NCBI GenBank assembly: GCA_031279015.1
Contig: JAITJI010000030.1
Coordinates: 1-58,514 of the forward strand
From: Spirochaetaceae bacterium
Lineage (GTDB): Bacteria > Spirochaetota > Spirochaetia > Treponematales > Breznakiellaceae
Length of the DNA: 58,514 bases
Direction of reading: 5' to 3'
Of the stretch, positions 27,419-35,942 are shown piece by piece. The translations under genes and the position numbers were made by a program. How positions within the stretch are numbered: the first letter of the stretch is position 1; the number at the start of each line of letters is the position of its first letter. The notes beneath the pieces are model-generated. The model saw only the letters and a list, made by a program, of their open reading frames with translations. It searched no databases and was not told where the DNA came from.

Positions 27419-28018
27419 ATGTCCATTATGGTTGAGCATGAGAAAAGGCGGCGGGATATTCTGGAAAAGGCCTTGGATGTTTTTATGGAAGAGGGTTTTC
27501 AGGATGTGACCTTTCAAAAGATCGCTGACCGTTGTAATATTACCCGCACGACCCTGTACATCTATTTCAGGAATAAAAAAGAGATATTTAATTACAGCAT
27601 TAAGCAGCTTTTGGGAGAGATGGAGGAGAATCTCCTCCTGGTCCGGAAGACCAAAAATCTCAACTGTGCGGATAAGCTGATCCGGATGCTTTTGTTTATC
27701 ATAGACCGGCTGGAGGAGAACCGCCGGCTTCTTTCGGTGATCCTGAATTACCTCCTGCATCGTTCTGGCAGCGATTCAAATCCCGACGATAGGGTCCGCC
27801 GGCGGACCATTCGGCTGCGGCATATTTTGGCAACCATGATGATCGAAGGGATTCGGGCTGGGGAGATACGCCCCGTCAACATCCGCTCTGCCGACGATCT
27901 CCTCTATGGTCTCATCGAATCTGCCATTTTCCGGCTGGTGGTGCTGAAACACCCCTCCGCAGTAGAATTGAAACAGGCCGTGGAAATGGCGGTTCGGCAG
28001 TTGCAGGTTTCATCGTAA
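27419..28018 (+). CDS. TetR-family transcription regulator
   Basis: A protein of about 199 residues with a TetR DNA-binding domain (about 10-60: FMEEGFQDVTFQKIADRCNI then TRTTLYIYFRNKKEI) and an all-helical ligand-binding remainder. It represses genes in response to a ligand not visible from the sequence. AGGAG lies 8 nt before ATG 27419; an earlier ATG at 27395 would overlap the preceding gene by 14 nt. No obvious operator was recognised nearby. Confidence 0.9.
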   Translation: MSIMVEHEKRRRDILEKALDVFMEEGFQDVTFQKIADRCNITRTTLYIYFRNKKEIFNYSIKQLLGEMEENLLLVRKTKNLNCADKLIRMLLFIIDRLEENRRLLSVILNYLLHRSGSDSNPDDRVRRRTIRLRHILATMMIEGIRAGEIRPVNIRSADDLLYGLIESAIFRLVVLKHPSAVELKQAVEMAVRQLQVSS

Positions 28019-28090
28019 ATAAAATACCACAATTTGCAGCCGGTGAACCAAAGGTTCAGTGAGTTAATTTTATGGCGGGTTGGATGGGAC

Positions 28091-28126
28091 AAAAAAAAGA
28101 GCCCCTCCGGCTTTTGCCGGAAGGGC
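28091..28126 (-). terminator. Intrinsic terminator of flaB
   Basis: On the minus strand GCCCTTCCGGC-AAAA-GCCGGAGGGGC forms an 11-bp stem (one mismatch) followed by CT and eight Ts. It lies about 97 nt after the flagellin stop codon. This is the strongest terminator in the window and suits a highly expressed gene. Confidence 0.93.
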
Positions 28127-28222
28127 GCCTTCCCGGTACGTCTTCCATTGTAGTTCTCCGGTATCGACAACCGCTTATGTTGCATAAATACTGTTCATGC
28201 GACCATCGGCACCGGAAATAAA

Positions 28223-29083
28223 CTACTGCAGAAGCTGGAGTACTGTTTGCCCTCTCTGATTGGCCTGAGCCAGCATTGCGGTACCAGCCTGGTTGAGGAT
28301 CTGGTTCTTGGTATAAGAAACCATCTCATTCGCCATGTTGGTATCCCGAATGCGGGATTCGGAGGCTTGCAGATTTTCGGCCCCAATATCAAGGCCGCGG
28401 ACCGCGTGCTCCAGGCGGTTCTGGTAGGCGCCAAGATCAGCTCTCTGTTTGTTGATCTTCTTAATCGCCTCGTCAAGGGTTCCAATGGCACGGTTGGCAC
28501 TGTCCGGTGCGGACAGGGAAAGAATTGATTCGTCACCGACATTACGGACCCCAAGGCCCTTCGCCGTCATTGTGCCGATAAACACCTGCTCCCGCTGATC
28601 CATGTTGGCGCCGATATGAAGCCACATAGAGGCGGTAACCACATTTTCACCGATTGGCCGGCCAAACCGTCCGGTCAGCATGTTCATGCCGTTGAATTGG
28701 GCGTGGGATGCAATCCTGTCGATTTCATCAACTAATGCAGAAACCTCAATTTGGATATACAACCTGTCCTCTGCGGTATATATACCGTTTGAGGACTGTA
28801 CCGCCAATTCACGCATCCGCTGTACAATGTCTTCAGTTTCCTGGAGATAGCCTTCTGCGGTTTGAATGAATGAAATACCATTCTGGGCATTCGTAGATGC
28901 CTGATTCAATCCGCGAATCTGACTGCGCATCTTCTCAGAAACAGCGAGTCCCGAAGCATCGTCACCAGCCCGGTTGATTCGCAAGCCGCTCGACAGTTTC
29001 TCCATGTTCTTTTCCAGATAGGACTGGGTGACTTTGAGGGACCTGTCGGCAAACATCGCGCTTAAATTGTGATTAATAATCAT
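28223..29083 (-). CDS. flaB: Flagellin core protein FlaB
   Basis: A 286-residue flagellin, the usual size of the spirochaete FlaB periplasmic-filament core protein. The conserved N-terminal ([17 protein letters not shown], then [19 protein letters not shown]) and C-terminal ([28 protein letters not shown]) helices are complete, and no large variable domain is present. The ATG at 29083 has AAGGAG 7 nt upstream. The gene has a sigma-28 promoter, a structured leader of about 175 nt and a strong terminator. Confidence 0.97.
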   Translation of the reverse strand: MIINHNLSAMFADRSLKVTQSYLEKNMEKLSSGLRINRAGDDASGLAVSEKMRSQIRGLNQASTNAQNGISFIQTAEGYLQETEDIVQRMRELAVQSSNGIYTAEDRLYIQIEVSALVDEIDRIASHAQFNGMNMLTGRFGRPIGENVVTASMWLHIGANMDQREQVFIGTMTAKGLGVRNVGDESILSLSAPDSANRAIGTLDEAIKKINKQRADLGAYQNRLEHAVRGLDIGAENLQASESRIRDTNMANEMVSYTKNQILNQAGTAMLAQANQRGQTVLQLLQ

Positions 29084-29105
29084 AATACACTCCTTTGGCA
29101 TTTCC

Positions 29106-29138
29106 GGCGCGCCACTGTCCCCCGACAGTGCTGGCGCC
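29106..29138 (-). other. Hairpin in the flaB leader
   Basis: CACTGTC (29113-29119) pairs with GACAGTG (29124-29130) around a tetraloop, and GGCGC (29106-29110) pairs with GCGCC (29134-29138), giving a strong stem-loop ending 12 nt upstream of the Shine-Dalgarno sequence. It could stabilise the mRNA or mediate translational control such as CsrA/FliW, which is known for flagellins of other bacteria; here it is inference. Confidence 0.7.
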
Positions 29139-29264
29139 GCGGCATCCATGCCGTACAAAAAACGTGCCTGAACCCTCGACCCACCCGTTCCCGGAAGGGT
29201 GAGGATATTCGGACAAAATCGTGGAGGCCCGACGGGCACATGATCCGGTCCGGTTTCATTATAT

Positions 29265-29291
29265 ATATCGGATTTTAGAAAAAGGGCTTTA
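29265..29291 (-). promoter_or_regulatory. Sigma-28 (FliA) promoter of flaB
   Basis: On the minus strand TAAA (29291-29288), 15 bp, then TCCGATAT (29272-29265), compared with the flagellar sigma-28 consensus TAAA-N15-GCCGATAA. Six of eight -10 bases match. The start would be near 29258, leaving a leader of about 175 nt. The rest of 29292-29390 shows no feature. Confidence 0.8.
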
Positions 29292-29390
29292 GGAAAATTT
29301 GGAATTAGAAATCACAGAACCGGTAATAAATTATTTCCTGTTCAATGCCGACTCCCCATAATACCGGGAAGTCCGAATGGGCATAAAAAG

Positions 29391-29834
29391 TTACGAGGAA
29401 TTACGGCCCGATGGAGGTCCTTTACAGCGGCTGCAACCCAAAACATGCACATGGGAACGGCCAGGCCGATCAAACATACGGGCGATCAGGTATTCCCCCC
29501 CCTCCAGAGTAGCCCCGCAAACCGGACATCGCCGGGGTCGTTCCCCGTCAAGGCAGTATATACAACCGGAAATATGCATGATCCGGGGCTGACCGGGAAT
29601 ACCGGGGAAGGCTGAGGAGTGTACCCGTTCCCCGTATTTAAGCAGGGCAGAACATACCGGACAAGTCTTGGGGGCTCCCGGGGAACCCTCTGCCACATCC
29701 GCCAGGGTGGGACGCTCTTTTTTTGCTATTCGTATCTTACGATTCTTTCCGGGACGGAAAAAAAGGGTATACCCAAACCAGAGTAAAAAGATACCTATAA
29801 TTGTAAAGGCAAATAACTGTATTAATGAATCCAT
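29391..29834 (-). CDS. Membrane-anchored double zinc-ribbon protein
   Basis: A 147-residue protein with one N-terminal membrane helix (about 5-26), a basic stretch, and two Cys4 zinc-ribbon units in tandem: CPVCSALL...CIYC and CPVCGATL...CSRC, about 40 residues apart. The spacing and repeated VHSSAFPG/IARMFDRPG segments suggest duplication. I do not recognise a named family. It is convergent with none and divergent from rsmI, with which it shares a 21-bp intergenic region. Confidence 0.75.
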   Translation of the reverse strand: MDSLIQLFAFTIIGIFLLWFGYTLFFRPGKNRKIRIAKKERPTLADVAEGSPGAPKTCPVCSALLKYGERVHSSAFPGIPGQPRIMHISGCIYCLDGERPRRCPVCGATLEGGEYLIARMFDRPGRSHVHVLGCSRCKGPPSGRNSS

Positions 29835-29843
29835 AGTTTCCTG

Positions 29844-29849
29844 TATAAT
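29844..29849 (+). promoter_or_regulatory. -10 element of rsmI, leaderless position
   Basis: A perfect TATAAT lies exactly 6 nt before the GTG start at 29856, so the start codon would be at +1. No good -35 (ATTAAT at 29821-29826) and no Shine-Dalgarno sequence are present. Confidence 0.6.
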
Positions 29850-29855
29850 TGTTCT

Positions 29856-30536
29856 GTGGCTGTATTATATATTATCGGTACGCCTATCGGAAATCTTGGC
29901 GATATGAGCTTTCGGGGCGTAGAAATTCTTAAAACCGTGGCCCTGGTAGCCTGTGAAGATACCCGGAGAACCCTCAAACTGTTGAATCATTTTGGAATAC
30001 GGGCTGCCCTGGTGTCCTGTAGGGCGCAAAATGAGAAATATGCCGCTGAAAAGGTCATCAAGGTCCTGAACGAGGGGAGCAATGCGGCCTATGTCAGCGA
30101 TGCGGGGACCCCAGCTTTAAGCGATCCCGGGGCGGCGCTGGTCCGGTTGACCGTCAGGGCGGGACATGAGGCCATTCCCATCCCCGGGTCCTCCGCCTTT
30201 GCCTCTCTGGTAAGCGTTTCCGGTGGGATGGATAAGTCCGTTGTGTTTGAAGGCTTCTTATCCCCCAAGACGGGACGCCGGCGTTCCCGCTTAAAGGAAC
30301 TTTTAGCCTGGGAAGGGGCCTTTGTCCTGTACGAATCCCCCTTCAGGATACTCAAGCTTTTGGAGGATCTGGCCGAATTAGAAAGTGAACGGTATGTTTG
30401 TGTTGGGCGGGAGATGACCAAGGTACATGAAGAGTATATCCGTGGCAAGGCGAAGGATATTTTTCTCTTTTTCAAGGAAAAAAAAGAACAAATCGGTGAA
30501 TTTTCCGTATATGTATCTGGCAGGAATGCCGATTAA
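29856..30536 (+). CDS. rsmI: 16S rRNA 2'-O-methyltransferase RsmI
   Basis: A 226-residue tetrapyrrole-methylase-fold enzyme that 2'-O-methylates C1402 of 16S rRNA. Hallmarks are LYIIGTPIGNLGDMSFR, ACEDTRRTLKLLNHFGI, YVSDAGTPALSDPGA and PIPGSSA. It is shorter than the E. coli protein (286), lacking most of the C-terminal extension, which is common. The GTG at 29856 appears to be at the transcription start. Confidence 0.95.
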   Translation: MAVLYIIGTPIGNLGDMSFRGVEILKTVALVACEDTRRTLKLLNHFGIRAALVSCRAQNEKYAAEKVIKVLNEGSNAAYVSDAGTPALSDPGAALVRLTVRAGHEAIPIPGSSAFASLVSVSGGMDKSVVFEGFLSPKTGRRRSRLKELLAWEGAFVLYESPFRILKLLEDLAELESERYVCVGREMTKVHEEYIRGKAKDIFLFFKEKKEQIGEFSVYVSGRNAD

Positions 30537-30540
30537 CGTG

Positions 30541-30568
30541 TAAACTATTACTAGTAATATGCCGATAA
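30541..30568 (+). promoter_or_regulatory. Sigma-28 promoter of flgM
   Basis: TAAA (30541-30544), 16 bp, then a perfect GCCGATAA (30561-30568). The spacing is one base longer than the usual 15. It lies directly between the rsmI stop and flgM, so flgM is probably under the sigma factor that FlgM inhibits. Confidence 0.8.
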
Positions 30569-30584
30569 TGTGGGTAGGTAGGGA

Positions 30585-30875
30585 ATGAGTATGACGATCG
30601 ACAGGATAGGTCCCATAGATCCTATTCAACCGGGGAAAAAGCCCGGACAGGATAGCCGGATAGTCCGGACCGAAAAATCTGATTCTATCGACCTTTCTTC
30701 CGAAGCTGTGGAAAAAGGTGAATTATATCAGACGATTGAACTGGTTTCCACCTCATCCGATGTCCGTATGGACCGGGTGGCGGAGCTGAAACAAAAGATA
30801 AATGACCCATCATACCTCAACGATGCAATTATCACGGCCACGGCGGATAAAATACTGGATGTATTCGGTTTCTAA
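30585..30875 (+). CDS. flgM: Anti-sigma-28 factor FlgM
   Basis: A 96-residue protein of typical FlgM size. The N-terminal half is disordered in appearance (IDRIGPIDPIQPGKKP) and the C-terminal half has the sigma-28-binding signature: DSIDLSSEAVEKGELY, then RMDRVAELKQKINDPSYLND and a terminal ADKILDVFG helix. It holds FliA inactive until hook completion. GGTAGGGA precedes the ATG; an ATG two codons later is also possible. It lies about 1.5 kb from flaB and is followed by a strong terminator. Confidence 0.92.
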   Translation: MSMTIDRIGPIDPIQPGKKPGQDSRIVRTEKSDSIDLSSEAVEKGELYQTIELVSTSSDVRMDRVAELKQKINDPSYLNDAIITATADKILDVFGF

Positions 30876-30895
30876 ACCGGATTAAATATAGATAG

Positions 30896-30921
30896 GCGGG
30901 ACCAGGGGTTCCGCTTTTTTT
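30896..30921 (+). terminator. Intrinsic terminator of flgM
   Basis: GCGGGACC-AGG-GGTTCCGC forms an 8-bp stem (one G-U pair) followed immediately by seven Ts, 21 nt after the flgM stop. Confidence 0.9.
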
Positions 30922-30941
30922 ATGATACTTTAGAAAAACTA

Positions 30942-30971
30942 TTGTATATTTTTAAAAAATCAGAATAAAAT
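30942..30971 (+). promoter_or_regulatory. Leaderless promoter of receptor gene
   Basis: TTGTAT (30942-30947), 18 bp, TAAAAT (30966-30971). The ATG at 30978 begins exactly 7 nt after the hexamer, so it would be +1. No Shine-Dalgarno sequence is present. Confidence 0.55.
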
Positions 30972-30977
30972 ACAAAA

Positions 30978-32843
30978 ATGATGATAAATAATCAACGATT
31001 TAAATATTTAGCAGTAGTGGTTATTTGTAACATCCTGTCGATGGTGATGACGGTGATTATTCTGTATATCTTCTGTCATAATTCCGTTCGGGTTGGACAG
31101 TTGCTGATAAGAGTGGGACTTCCCACCCTGGTATATGGGGTCCTCTCAAGTTTTGTCCTCTGCCGTAACGCATCCTGCTTTGATGCGGAAAAATTTAAGA
31201 CCACCGGAGATCCCTATACGGAGGCTCTGAAAAAGCTGGGCGCCATCCCGATCAAGTCAATTGGGATTTCGGTCATTATGTTGCTCATCCTTCTTGGGGC
31301 GATCTTCATTCAAGGGGCAGGCGCCGGGCTGCCGGAGGCGTCGGCGCCCCTTTTCCTGCTCATCTTTTCTGTGGGGATGCTGATAAGCACCTTTATCTAT
31401 GTGATATCCGATGGCTTGGTTTCAAAGGCCCTGCTTTCGTACAACCTTACCTCCTATCCCCGGAATTTCCGGGAGCAGCGTCAGGCCCTTAAGATTCTAA
31501 TCATCCCATTGGCGGTAGCGCTGATCTGTCTGCTTTTTATTTTTTCCCTGACCATCATCATTTTTGCGGAATTGGGGGTGTCCCTGTCGGATATGAGTTC
31601 CCGTACTTTGATGTTTGTGTTTGTCGTCATGGGGGCCCTTTTTTTATGTATTGTATTTCTGGCTTCGATACTGAAGGGGAACCTTCGCTTCCTCTTTGAT
31701 TCGATTATTGTTCAGCTAGAAAATCTTTCATCTGATAAAAAGGATCTGACTAAACGGGTTTCCGTTTGTTCGGTGGATGAACTTGGCACCATTGCGGGTA
31801 TGATGAACAGCTTTTGCGATACCATCAGCAATGGGATGCGGGAAATAAAAAACAGTCAACGCCAGCTTTCAGTTTCCGGCACTGAAGTCAAAAATAATGC
31901 TGCGGACATGGTACAGTCAATCTCACGGATCTCCGAAGGTATTGAACAGATAGGGGAGAAATCGACGAGTCAACTACAGGAGGCGGAGGCATCTGCCGGG
32001 GCAGTGCAGCAGATAGCCCGGAATATCGAAGCCCTGGATAGTTCCATTGCGAATCAGAGCTCCAGCATCAGTCAGGCCTCCGCAGCGGTGGAAGAGATGG
32101 TGGGAAATATCACATCCATTGGAATTGTGGCGGAAAAGATGCTCGGCCAGTTCAAAACGGTTCGCAATGCGGCCTCTGAGGGAGAGACCATTCAAAAGGA
32201 AAGCGTTGCCCAGGTTCAGGAAGTGGTGGAAGAATCCAAATCCCTGCAAGAGGCAAATAAGATCATCGCCACCATTGCGGCACAGACGAATTTGCTGTCC
32301 ATGAATGCAGCTATTGAAGCGGCCCATGCAGGGGATGCGGGCAGGGGTTTTGCGGTGGTAGCCGATGAAATACGGAAGCTGGCCGAGGATTCTTCCCGGG
32401 AATCCCAGAAGATCGGTGCGGAACTCAGGCAGATTACCGAAACCATCAAGCGGATTGTAGAAGGTTCCAAGGCTTCGGAACAGGCCTTTAATCAGGTGTC
32501 CGGACGGGTCATAGAAACGGAAAAACTGGTGTTTGAAGTGGATAGCGCCATACGGGAACAGCAGGAAGGGGCCGGACAGGTGTTGGATGCCCTCAAGGCA
32601 ATGAATGAGATCACTACGAAGGTTAAATCCGATTCAAAGGAGATGAATGAGGGAAACACCGTCATGCTTGAAAAAATGTATCAGCTCAAGACGGATTCGA
32701 CGAATATTGCCAGCAGTCTGGAAGGGGTGGTAAAAAGCCTTGCCGGGATAAACCAAAATGCCCAACAGGTTTCCATTATGGCGGATAACACCGAATCCGC
32801 CATCGAGAATATGGCGGGTATAGCGGATGGTTTTGTAGTATAA
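30978..32843 (+). CDS. Methyl-accepting chemotaxis protein, orphan
   Basis: A 621-residue receptor with about six membrane helices in the first 235 residues and no large periplasmic domain, then a HAMP-like segment (about 235-290) and the signalling coiled coil. The tip is canonical: [20 protein letters not shown] at about 435-455, unlike the two receptors of the 6573-9431 operon. It sits after flgM and probably serves the flagellar chemotaxis pathway encoded elsewhere. It is a single-gene unit. Confidence 0.93.
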   Translation: MMINNQRFKYLAVVVICNILSMVMTVIILYIFCHNSVRVGQLLIRVGLPTLVYGVLSSFVLCRNASCFDAEKFKTTGDPYTEALKKLGAIPIKSIGISVIMLLILLGAIFIQGAGAGLPEASAPLFLLIFSVGMLISTFIYVISDGLVSKALLSYNLTSYPRNFREQRQALKILIIPLAVALICLLFIFSLTIIIFAELGVSLSDMSSRTLMFVFVVMGALFLCIVFLASILKGNLRFLFDSIIVQLENLSSDKKDLTKRVSVCSVDELGTIAGMMNSFCDTISNGMREIKNSQRQLSVSGTEVKNNAADMVQSISRISEGIEQIGEKSTSQLQEAEASAGAVQQIARNIEALDSSIANQSSSISQASAAVEEMVGNITSIGIVAEKMLGQFKTVRNAASEGETIQKESVAQVQEVVEESKSLQEANKIIATIAAQTNLLSMNAAIEAAHAGDAGRGFAVVADEIRKLAEDSSRESQKIGAELRQITETIKRIVEGSKASEQAFNQVSGRVIETEKLVFEVDSAIREQQEGAGQVLDALKAMNEITTKVKSDSKEMNEGNTVMLEKMYQLKTDSTNIASSLEGVVKSLAGINQNAQQVSIMADNTESAIENMAGIADGFVV

Positions 32844-32924
32844 CGGCAGTATAACAAAAATTTTCCTGTCTATGTACAGTATTTGACAAAAAGAGTATAT
32901 TAAAAATAAAGAGGTTAATTCATT

Positions 32925-34091
32925 ATGGAACAAAGACGTTACTTTTTTACTTCTGAATCTGTCGGAGAAGGGCATCCCGATAAGCTCTGCGATCAGATCT
33001 CCGATGCTATATTGGATTCATGCCTTAAGGATGATCCTCAAAGCCGGGTTGCCTGTGAAACTTTTGCCTCTACTTCCCTGGTACTGATAGGCGGGGAGAT
33101 AACCACCCAAACATTTGTTGATTTTCAGAGCGTTGTCCGGGAAGTGGCGAAAGAAGTCGGTTATACCGATCCTTCCTATGGGCTTGACTATCATTCCATG
33201 GCGGTTCTGGATATGATCCACAGTCAGTCGCCGGATATCAGCCAGGGGGTTTCCGGTACGGGCCTGGAGGAGTACCGTGGACAGCAGGGAGCGGGGGACC
33301 AGGGGATGATGTTCGGTTTTGCCTGTGACGAGACTGAAGAATTCATGCCCCTGCCCATCATGCTGGCGCACAAGATTCTGCTGCGGGCTACGGAACTGCG
33401 GAAGAACAGAACCATAAAATGGCTCAGACCTGATGCTAAAAGTCAGGTAACGGTGGAATATGAGGGACATAAGCCTATCCGGATTGATGCAGTGGTGGTA
33501 TCCCATCAGCATGATGACCATATCTCCTATGCCGATATCAAAAATGGGGTGCTAGATCAGATCATCAAGCCGATTCTGGAGCCTACGGGCCTTTTGGACG
33601 ATAAAACTAAATACTTCATCAATCCTACGGGCCGTTTTGTGGTTGGCGGACCTTTTGGAGACACAGGGTTGACGGGCCGGAAGATCATCGTCGACACCTA
33701 TGGCGGCATGGGCCGTCACGGTGGTGGAGCCTTTTCCGGCAAGGACTCCACCAAGGTGGACCGATCCGCCGCATACATGGCCCGCTATGTGGCAAAGAAC
33801 ATCGTTGCCGCTGGCCTGGCAAAACGTTGCGAGGTAGAGCTGGCCTATGCCATTGGGGTTCCCTTCCCCGTTTCAGTGATGGCGGATACCTTTGGCACGT
33901 CCGTCGTGCCGGAGACCCGTATTGAGGAGGCAATTAAGGGGATCTTCGATCTGACGCCGGCGGGGATCATCACTACCCTGGATCTACGGCGTCCCATCTA
34001 CAAAAGAACCGCCGCCTACGGACACTTTGGCCGAAGCGAATTCCCCTGGGAAAAGATCGACAAGGTGGCAGCCCTGCAACGGGAAGTATGA
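32925..34091 (+). CDS. metK: S-adenosylmethionine synthetase
   Basis: A 388-residue enzyme making SAM from methionine and ATP. Signatures GEGHPDK (residues 16-22), the ATP-binding [10 protein letters not shown], and [16 protein letters not shown] are intact and length is normal. GAGG lies 10 nt before the ATG; TTGACA at 32883-32888 with AATAAA around 32905 is a possible promoter. SAM feeds the five methyltransferases in this window (CheR, RlmM-like, THUMP, RsmI, SpoU). It overlaps the next gene by 4 nt. Confidence 0.97.
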   Translation: MEQRRYFFTSESVGEGHPDKLCDQISDAILDSCLKDDPQSRVACETFASTSLVLIGGEITTQTFVDFQSVVREVAKEVGYTDPSYGLDYHSMAVLDMIHSQSPDISQGVSGTGLEEYRGQQGAGDQGMMFGFACDETEEFMPLPIMLAHKILLRATELRKNRTIKWLRPDAKSQVTVEYEGHKPIRIDAVVVSHQHDDHISYADIKNGVLDQIIKPILEPTGLLDDKTKYFINPTGRFVVGGPFGDTGLTGRKIIVDTYGGMGRHGGGAFSGKDSTKVDRSAAYMARYVAKNIVAAGLAKRCEVELAYAIGVPFPVSVMADTFGTSVVPETRIEEAIKGIFDLTPAGIITTLDLRRPIYKRTAAYGHFGRSEFPWEKIDKVAALQREV

Positions 34092-34525
34092 ATCTTCCCG
34101 ATCTGTACCGATCCATCCGTGAACACGCGGTTCCTAGCTATTCCCGGTCCGGCGGTCCGGGCGGGCAGAATGTAAACAAGGTCAATACCAAGGTTACCCT
34201 GCGCCTCAGGCTGGGAAAACTGGAGGGTCTGTCGGAAGCGGAATTCATCCGGCTTCGGGAGATCCTCGGTCCTCGGCTTTCCCACCGGGCTCAGGGGTCA
34301 GGTGGAGAGGATGAGATCATTGTCGTTTCCGGGGAGGAGCGGTCCCGGCTTATCAACCAGGAACGGGCCTTTTCCCGCCTGGAGGCCCTTATTACCTCCT
34401 CTGCCCGGCTTCCCAAGCACCGGCGGACCACAAAACCTTCCCGGGCCGCCCGGGAAAAACGGCTTCAGTCAAAGCGTTTCCTAAGCCTTAAAAAATCAGC
34501 CCGGCAGTTTTTGCCGGAAGAATGA
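34088..34525 (+). CDS. arfB: ArfB/YaeJ-like ribosome-rescue peptidyl-tRNA hydrolase
   Basis: A 145-residue protein with a release-factor domain whose GGQ loop reads [12 protein letters not shown] and a basic C-terminal tail ([18 protein letters not shown]) that in ArfB inserts into the mRNA channel of stalled ribosomes. It hydrolyses peptidyl-tRNA on non-stop complexes. It starts inside the metK stop (ATGA), so translation is coupled. The short size excludes RF1 or RF2. A 6-bp hairpin (CCGGCA/TGCCGG, 34501-34517) lies at the end of the gene. Confidence 0.9.
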   Translation: MNLPDLYRSIREHAVPSYSRSGGPGGQNVNKVNTKVTLRLRLGKLEGLSEAEFIRLREILGPRLSHRAQGSGGEDEIIVVSGEERSRLINQERAFSRLEALITSSARLPKHRRTTKPSRAAREKRLQSKRFLSLKKSARQFLPEE

Positions 34526-34545
34526 CGTTTCCTATGAAAGTTTCA

Positions 34546-34591
34546 TAAATTTTCAAAAAAAGATGTAAATTTATTTAAATTTTCAAAAAAA
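34546..34591. repeat. 16-bp direct repeat in AT-rich spacer
   Basis: TAAATTTTCAAAAAAA occurs at 34546-34561 and again at 34576-34591, a 30-bp period, i.e. about three helical turns. It lies upstream of the flavodoxin gene in strongly AT-rich DNA and may be an UP-like or bending element. Confidence 0.6.
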
Positions 34592-34621
34592 CCTCTTTAC
34601 AATAATCCTTTTATCGTATAT

Positions 34622-34656
34622 GTTAGTTTTATCTAAATATGTTAGAATTTACTAAC
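34622..34656 (+). promoter_or_regulatory. Tandem dyads before flavodoxin (probable operators)
   Basis: GTTAG-TTTTAT-CTAAA (34622-34637) and GTTAG-AATTTA-CTAAC (34641-34656) are two copies of a GTTAG-N6-CTAA dyad spaced 19 bp apart, ending just upstream of the AAGGAG Shine-Dalgarno sequence. Their position suggests a repressor that would block the flavodoxin promoter; the regulator is unknown. They do not look like Fur boxes. Confidence 0.6.
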
Positions 34657-34670
34657 TAAGGAGTTTCTGG

Positions 34671-35099
34671 ATGAAGAAAGTGTTGATCACCTTTTGGAGC
34701 GGTACCGGAAATACCGAAGCTATGGCAAATTCCTTAGCCAAAGGCGTAGGGGATGCCGGCGGGGAGGCAGTTTTAAAGCCTGTGTCCTCCGTTACGCCGG
34801 CCCTGGTTAAGGAGGCGGATGCCCTTGCTTTCGGTTGTCCCGCTATGGGGGATGAAGTCCTGGAGGAAAGCGAAATGGAGCCCTTTATCGCCTCCCTGGG
34901 TCCTGCAGAACTGGGGAGTAAACCCCTCGGCCTCTTTGGTTCCTATGATTGGGGAGATGGTCAGTGGATGCGTACCTGGGTTGAGCGGATGAAGGGTCAG
35001 AACGCCGCAGTAGATGGCGAAGGGATCATTACTCAGCTTGAACCCACCGAAGAATCCCTTATGAAGTGTTACGAACTGGGAAAACGGCTGGCAGGTTAA
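34671..35099 (+). CDS. Flavodoxin
   Basis: A 142-residue flavodoxin, an FMN electron carrier. The phosphate-binding loop WSGTGNTEAMA (residues 9-19), the GCPAMGDE loop and GLFGSYDWGDGQW near the flavin are visible. AAGGAG precedes the ATG. It is directly followed by a DUF3793 gene with no gap, and the pair ends in a large terminator. Tandem dyads upstream suggest tight control, possibly by iron or redox. Confidence 0.95.
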   Translation: MKKVLITFWSGTGNTEAMANSLAKGVGDAGGEAVLKPVSSVTPALVKEADALAFGCPAMGDEVLEESEMEPFIASLGPAELGSKPLGLFGSYDWGDGQWMRTWVERMKGQNAAVDGEGIITQLEPTEESLMKCYELGKRLAG

Positions 35100-35789
35100 A
35101 TGATGGGGAATTCCCTTTGGAACGCCGGAATCCAGGGTACGCAGCCACGGAGTTTGCATCCCATGGTAAGCAGCGGAGATATGAACAAGCAGAATTTGGT
35201 CAAATTTTTTAGGTTAATTCCGTGGCTGCCGGAAGAGGATCAGAAGCTTGAGGTCCTTATCCGCTGGGCTGCCGGGCCTGCTATTGCCGGCGTTAAGCCC
35301 GCCTCGTTGGTTTCTGTCCTCCGCAGTCAATCGGGTGATGCCTGGGAAAGGCGGGGGGCTGGAATATGCTGCGATTTGGGCATTTCCGCCTTTCCGTTGC
35401 GGAAAAGCCCAAAGGGTACACTGGTTCTGCTGTTTCGACGGCGGCAGCTTATCCGCAAGGTTTTGACCGGGATTCCCGGACGGTATCTGCGTTCTCTGTC
35501 CTATCCGACTGAATTTGGTCCTGAAGCCTGCTTAAACCACTTAAAGACCCGGTTTGCCGAATCGGATATGGCTGTTTCCCCTTTCCCCCATGAAGTGGGA
35601 ATCTTTCTGGGCTATCCTCCGGTAGATGTTATTGGTTTTTGTTCCGGAAAACCTAGCCCATACTGTTGCCGCGGGTATTGGCAGGTGTATCACCGTCCCG
35701 AAAAGGCACAACGGGCTTTTTCATGGATGGATGCTGCCCGGTTGAAACTTACGGAGGATTTCTTGTTAAAAACAATAAAAACCATGTAA
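35100..35789 (+). CDS. DUF3793 family protein
   Basis: A 229-residue soluble protein matching DUF3793 by its HEVGIFLGYPPVDVIGFC and GYWQVYHRPEKAQRAF segments. The family is often found beside flavodoxin genes in anaerobes; its biochemical role is unknown. Several cysteines (CCDLG, FCSGK, YCCRG) could bind metal or respond to redox. The start is uncertain: ATG at 35100 abuts the flavodoxin stop, while internal ATGs at 35163 and 35181 are possible. Confidence 0.8.
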   Translation: MMGNSLWNAGIQGTQPRSLHPMVSSGDMNKQNLVKFFRLIPWLPEEDQKLEVLIRWAAGPAIAGVKPASLVSVLRSQSGDAWERRGAGICCDLGISAFPLRKSPKGTLVLLFRRRQLIRKVLTGIPGRYLRSLSYPTEFGPEACLNHLKTRFAESDMAVSPFPHEVGIFLGYPPVDVIGFCSGKPSPYCCRGYWQVYHRPEKAQRAFSWMDAARLKLTEDFLLKTIKTM

Positions 35790-35873
35790 ACCGGGATAGC
35801 CGCTACCTCTCTCGGATATTCCGGTAAACCTCTGGTGGTATTGGGTTATTTAAAAAAAGCACTCTCCATTCTT

Positions 35874-35934
35874 AACCCGGATGGGTAATACAGTGCGCGT
35901 CGCGTAATGTGTATTAATCATCCGGGTTTTTTTT
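35874..35934 (+). terminator. Large intrinsic terminator of flavodoxin-DUF3793 unit
   Basis: AACCCGGATG (35874-35883) pairs with CATCCGGGTT (35919-35928), with an inner TAATACA/TGTATTA pairing (35886-35892 / 35910-35916), followed by a run of eight Ts beginning within the stem. It lies between converging genes. Confidence 0.9.
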
Positions 35935-35942
35935 AAAAAACC

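Noticed and set aside
28223-29390. Possible CRISPR or tRNA in the region around flaB
   Set aside because: Only a coding gene, hairpin and promoter were found; no repeats with spacers or cloverleaf.
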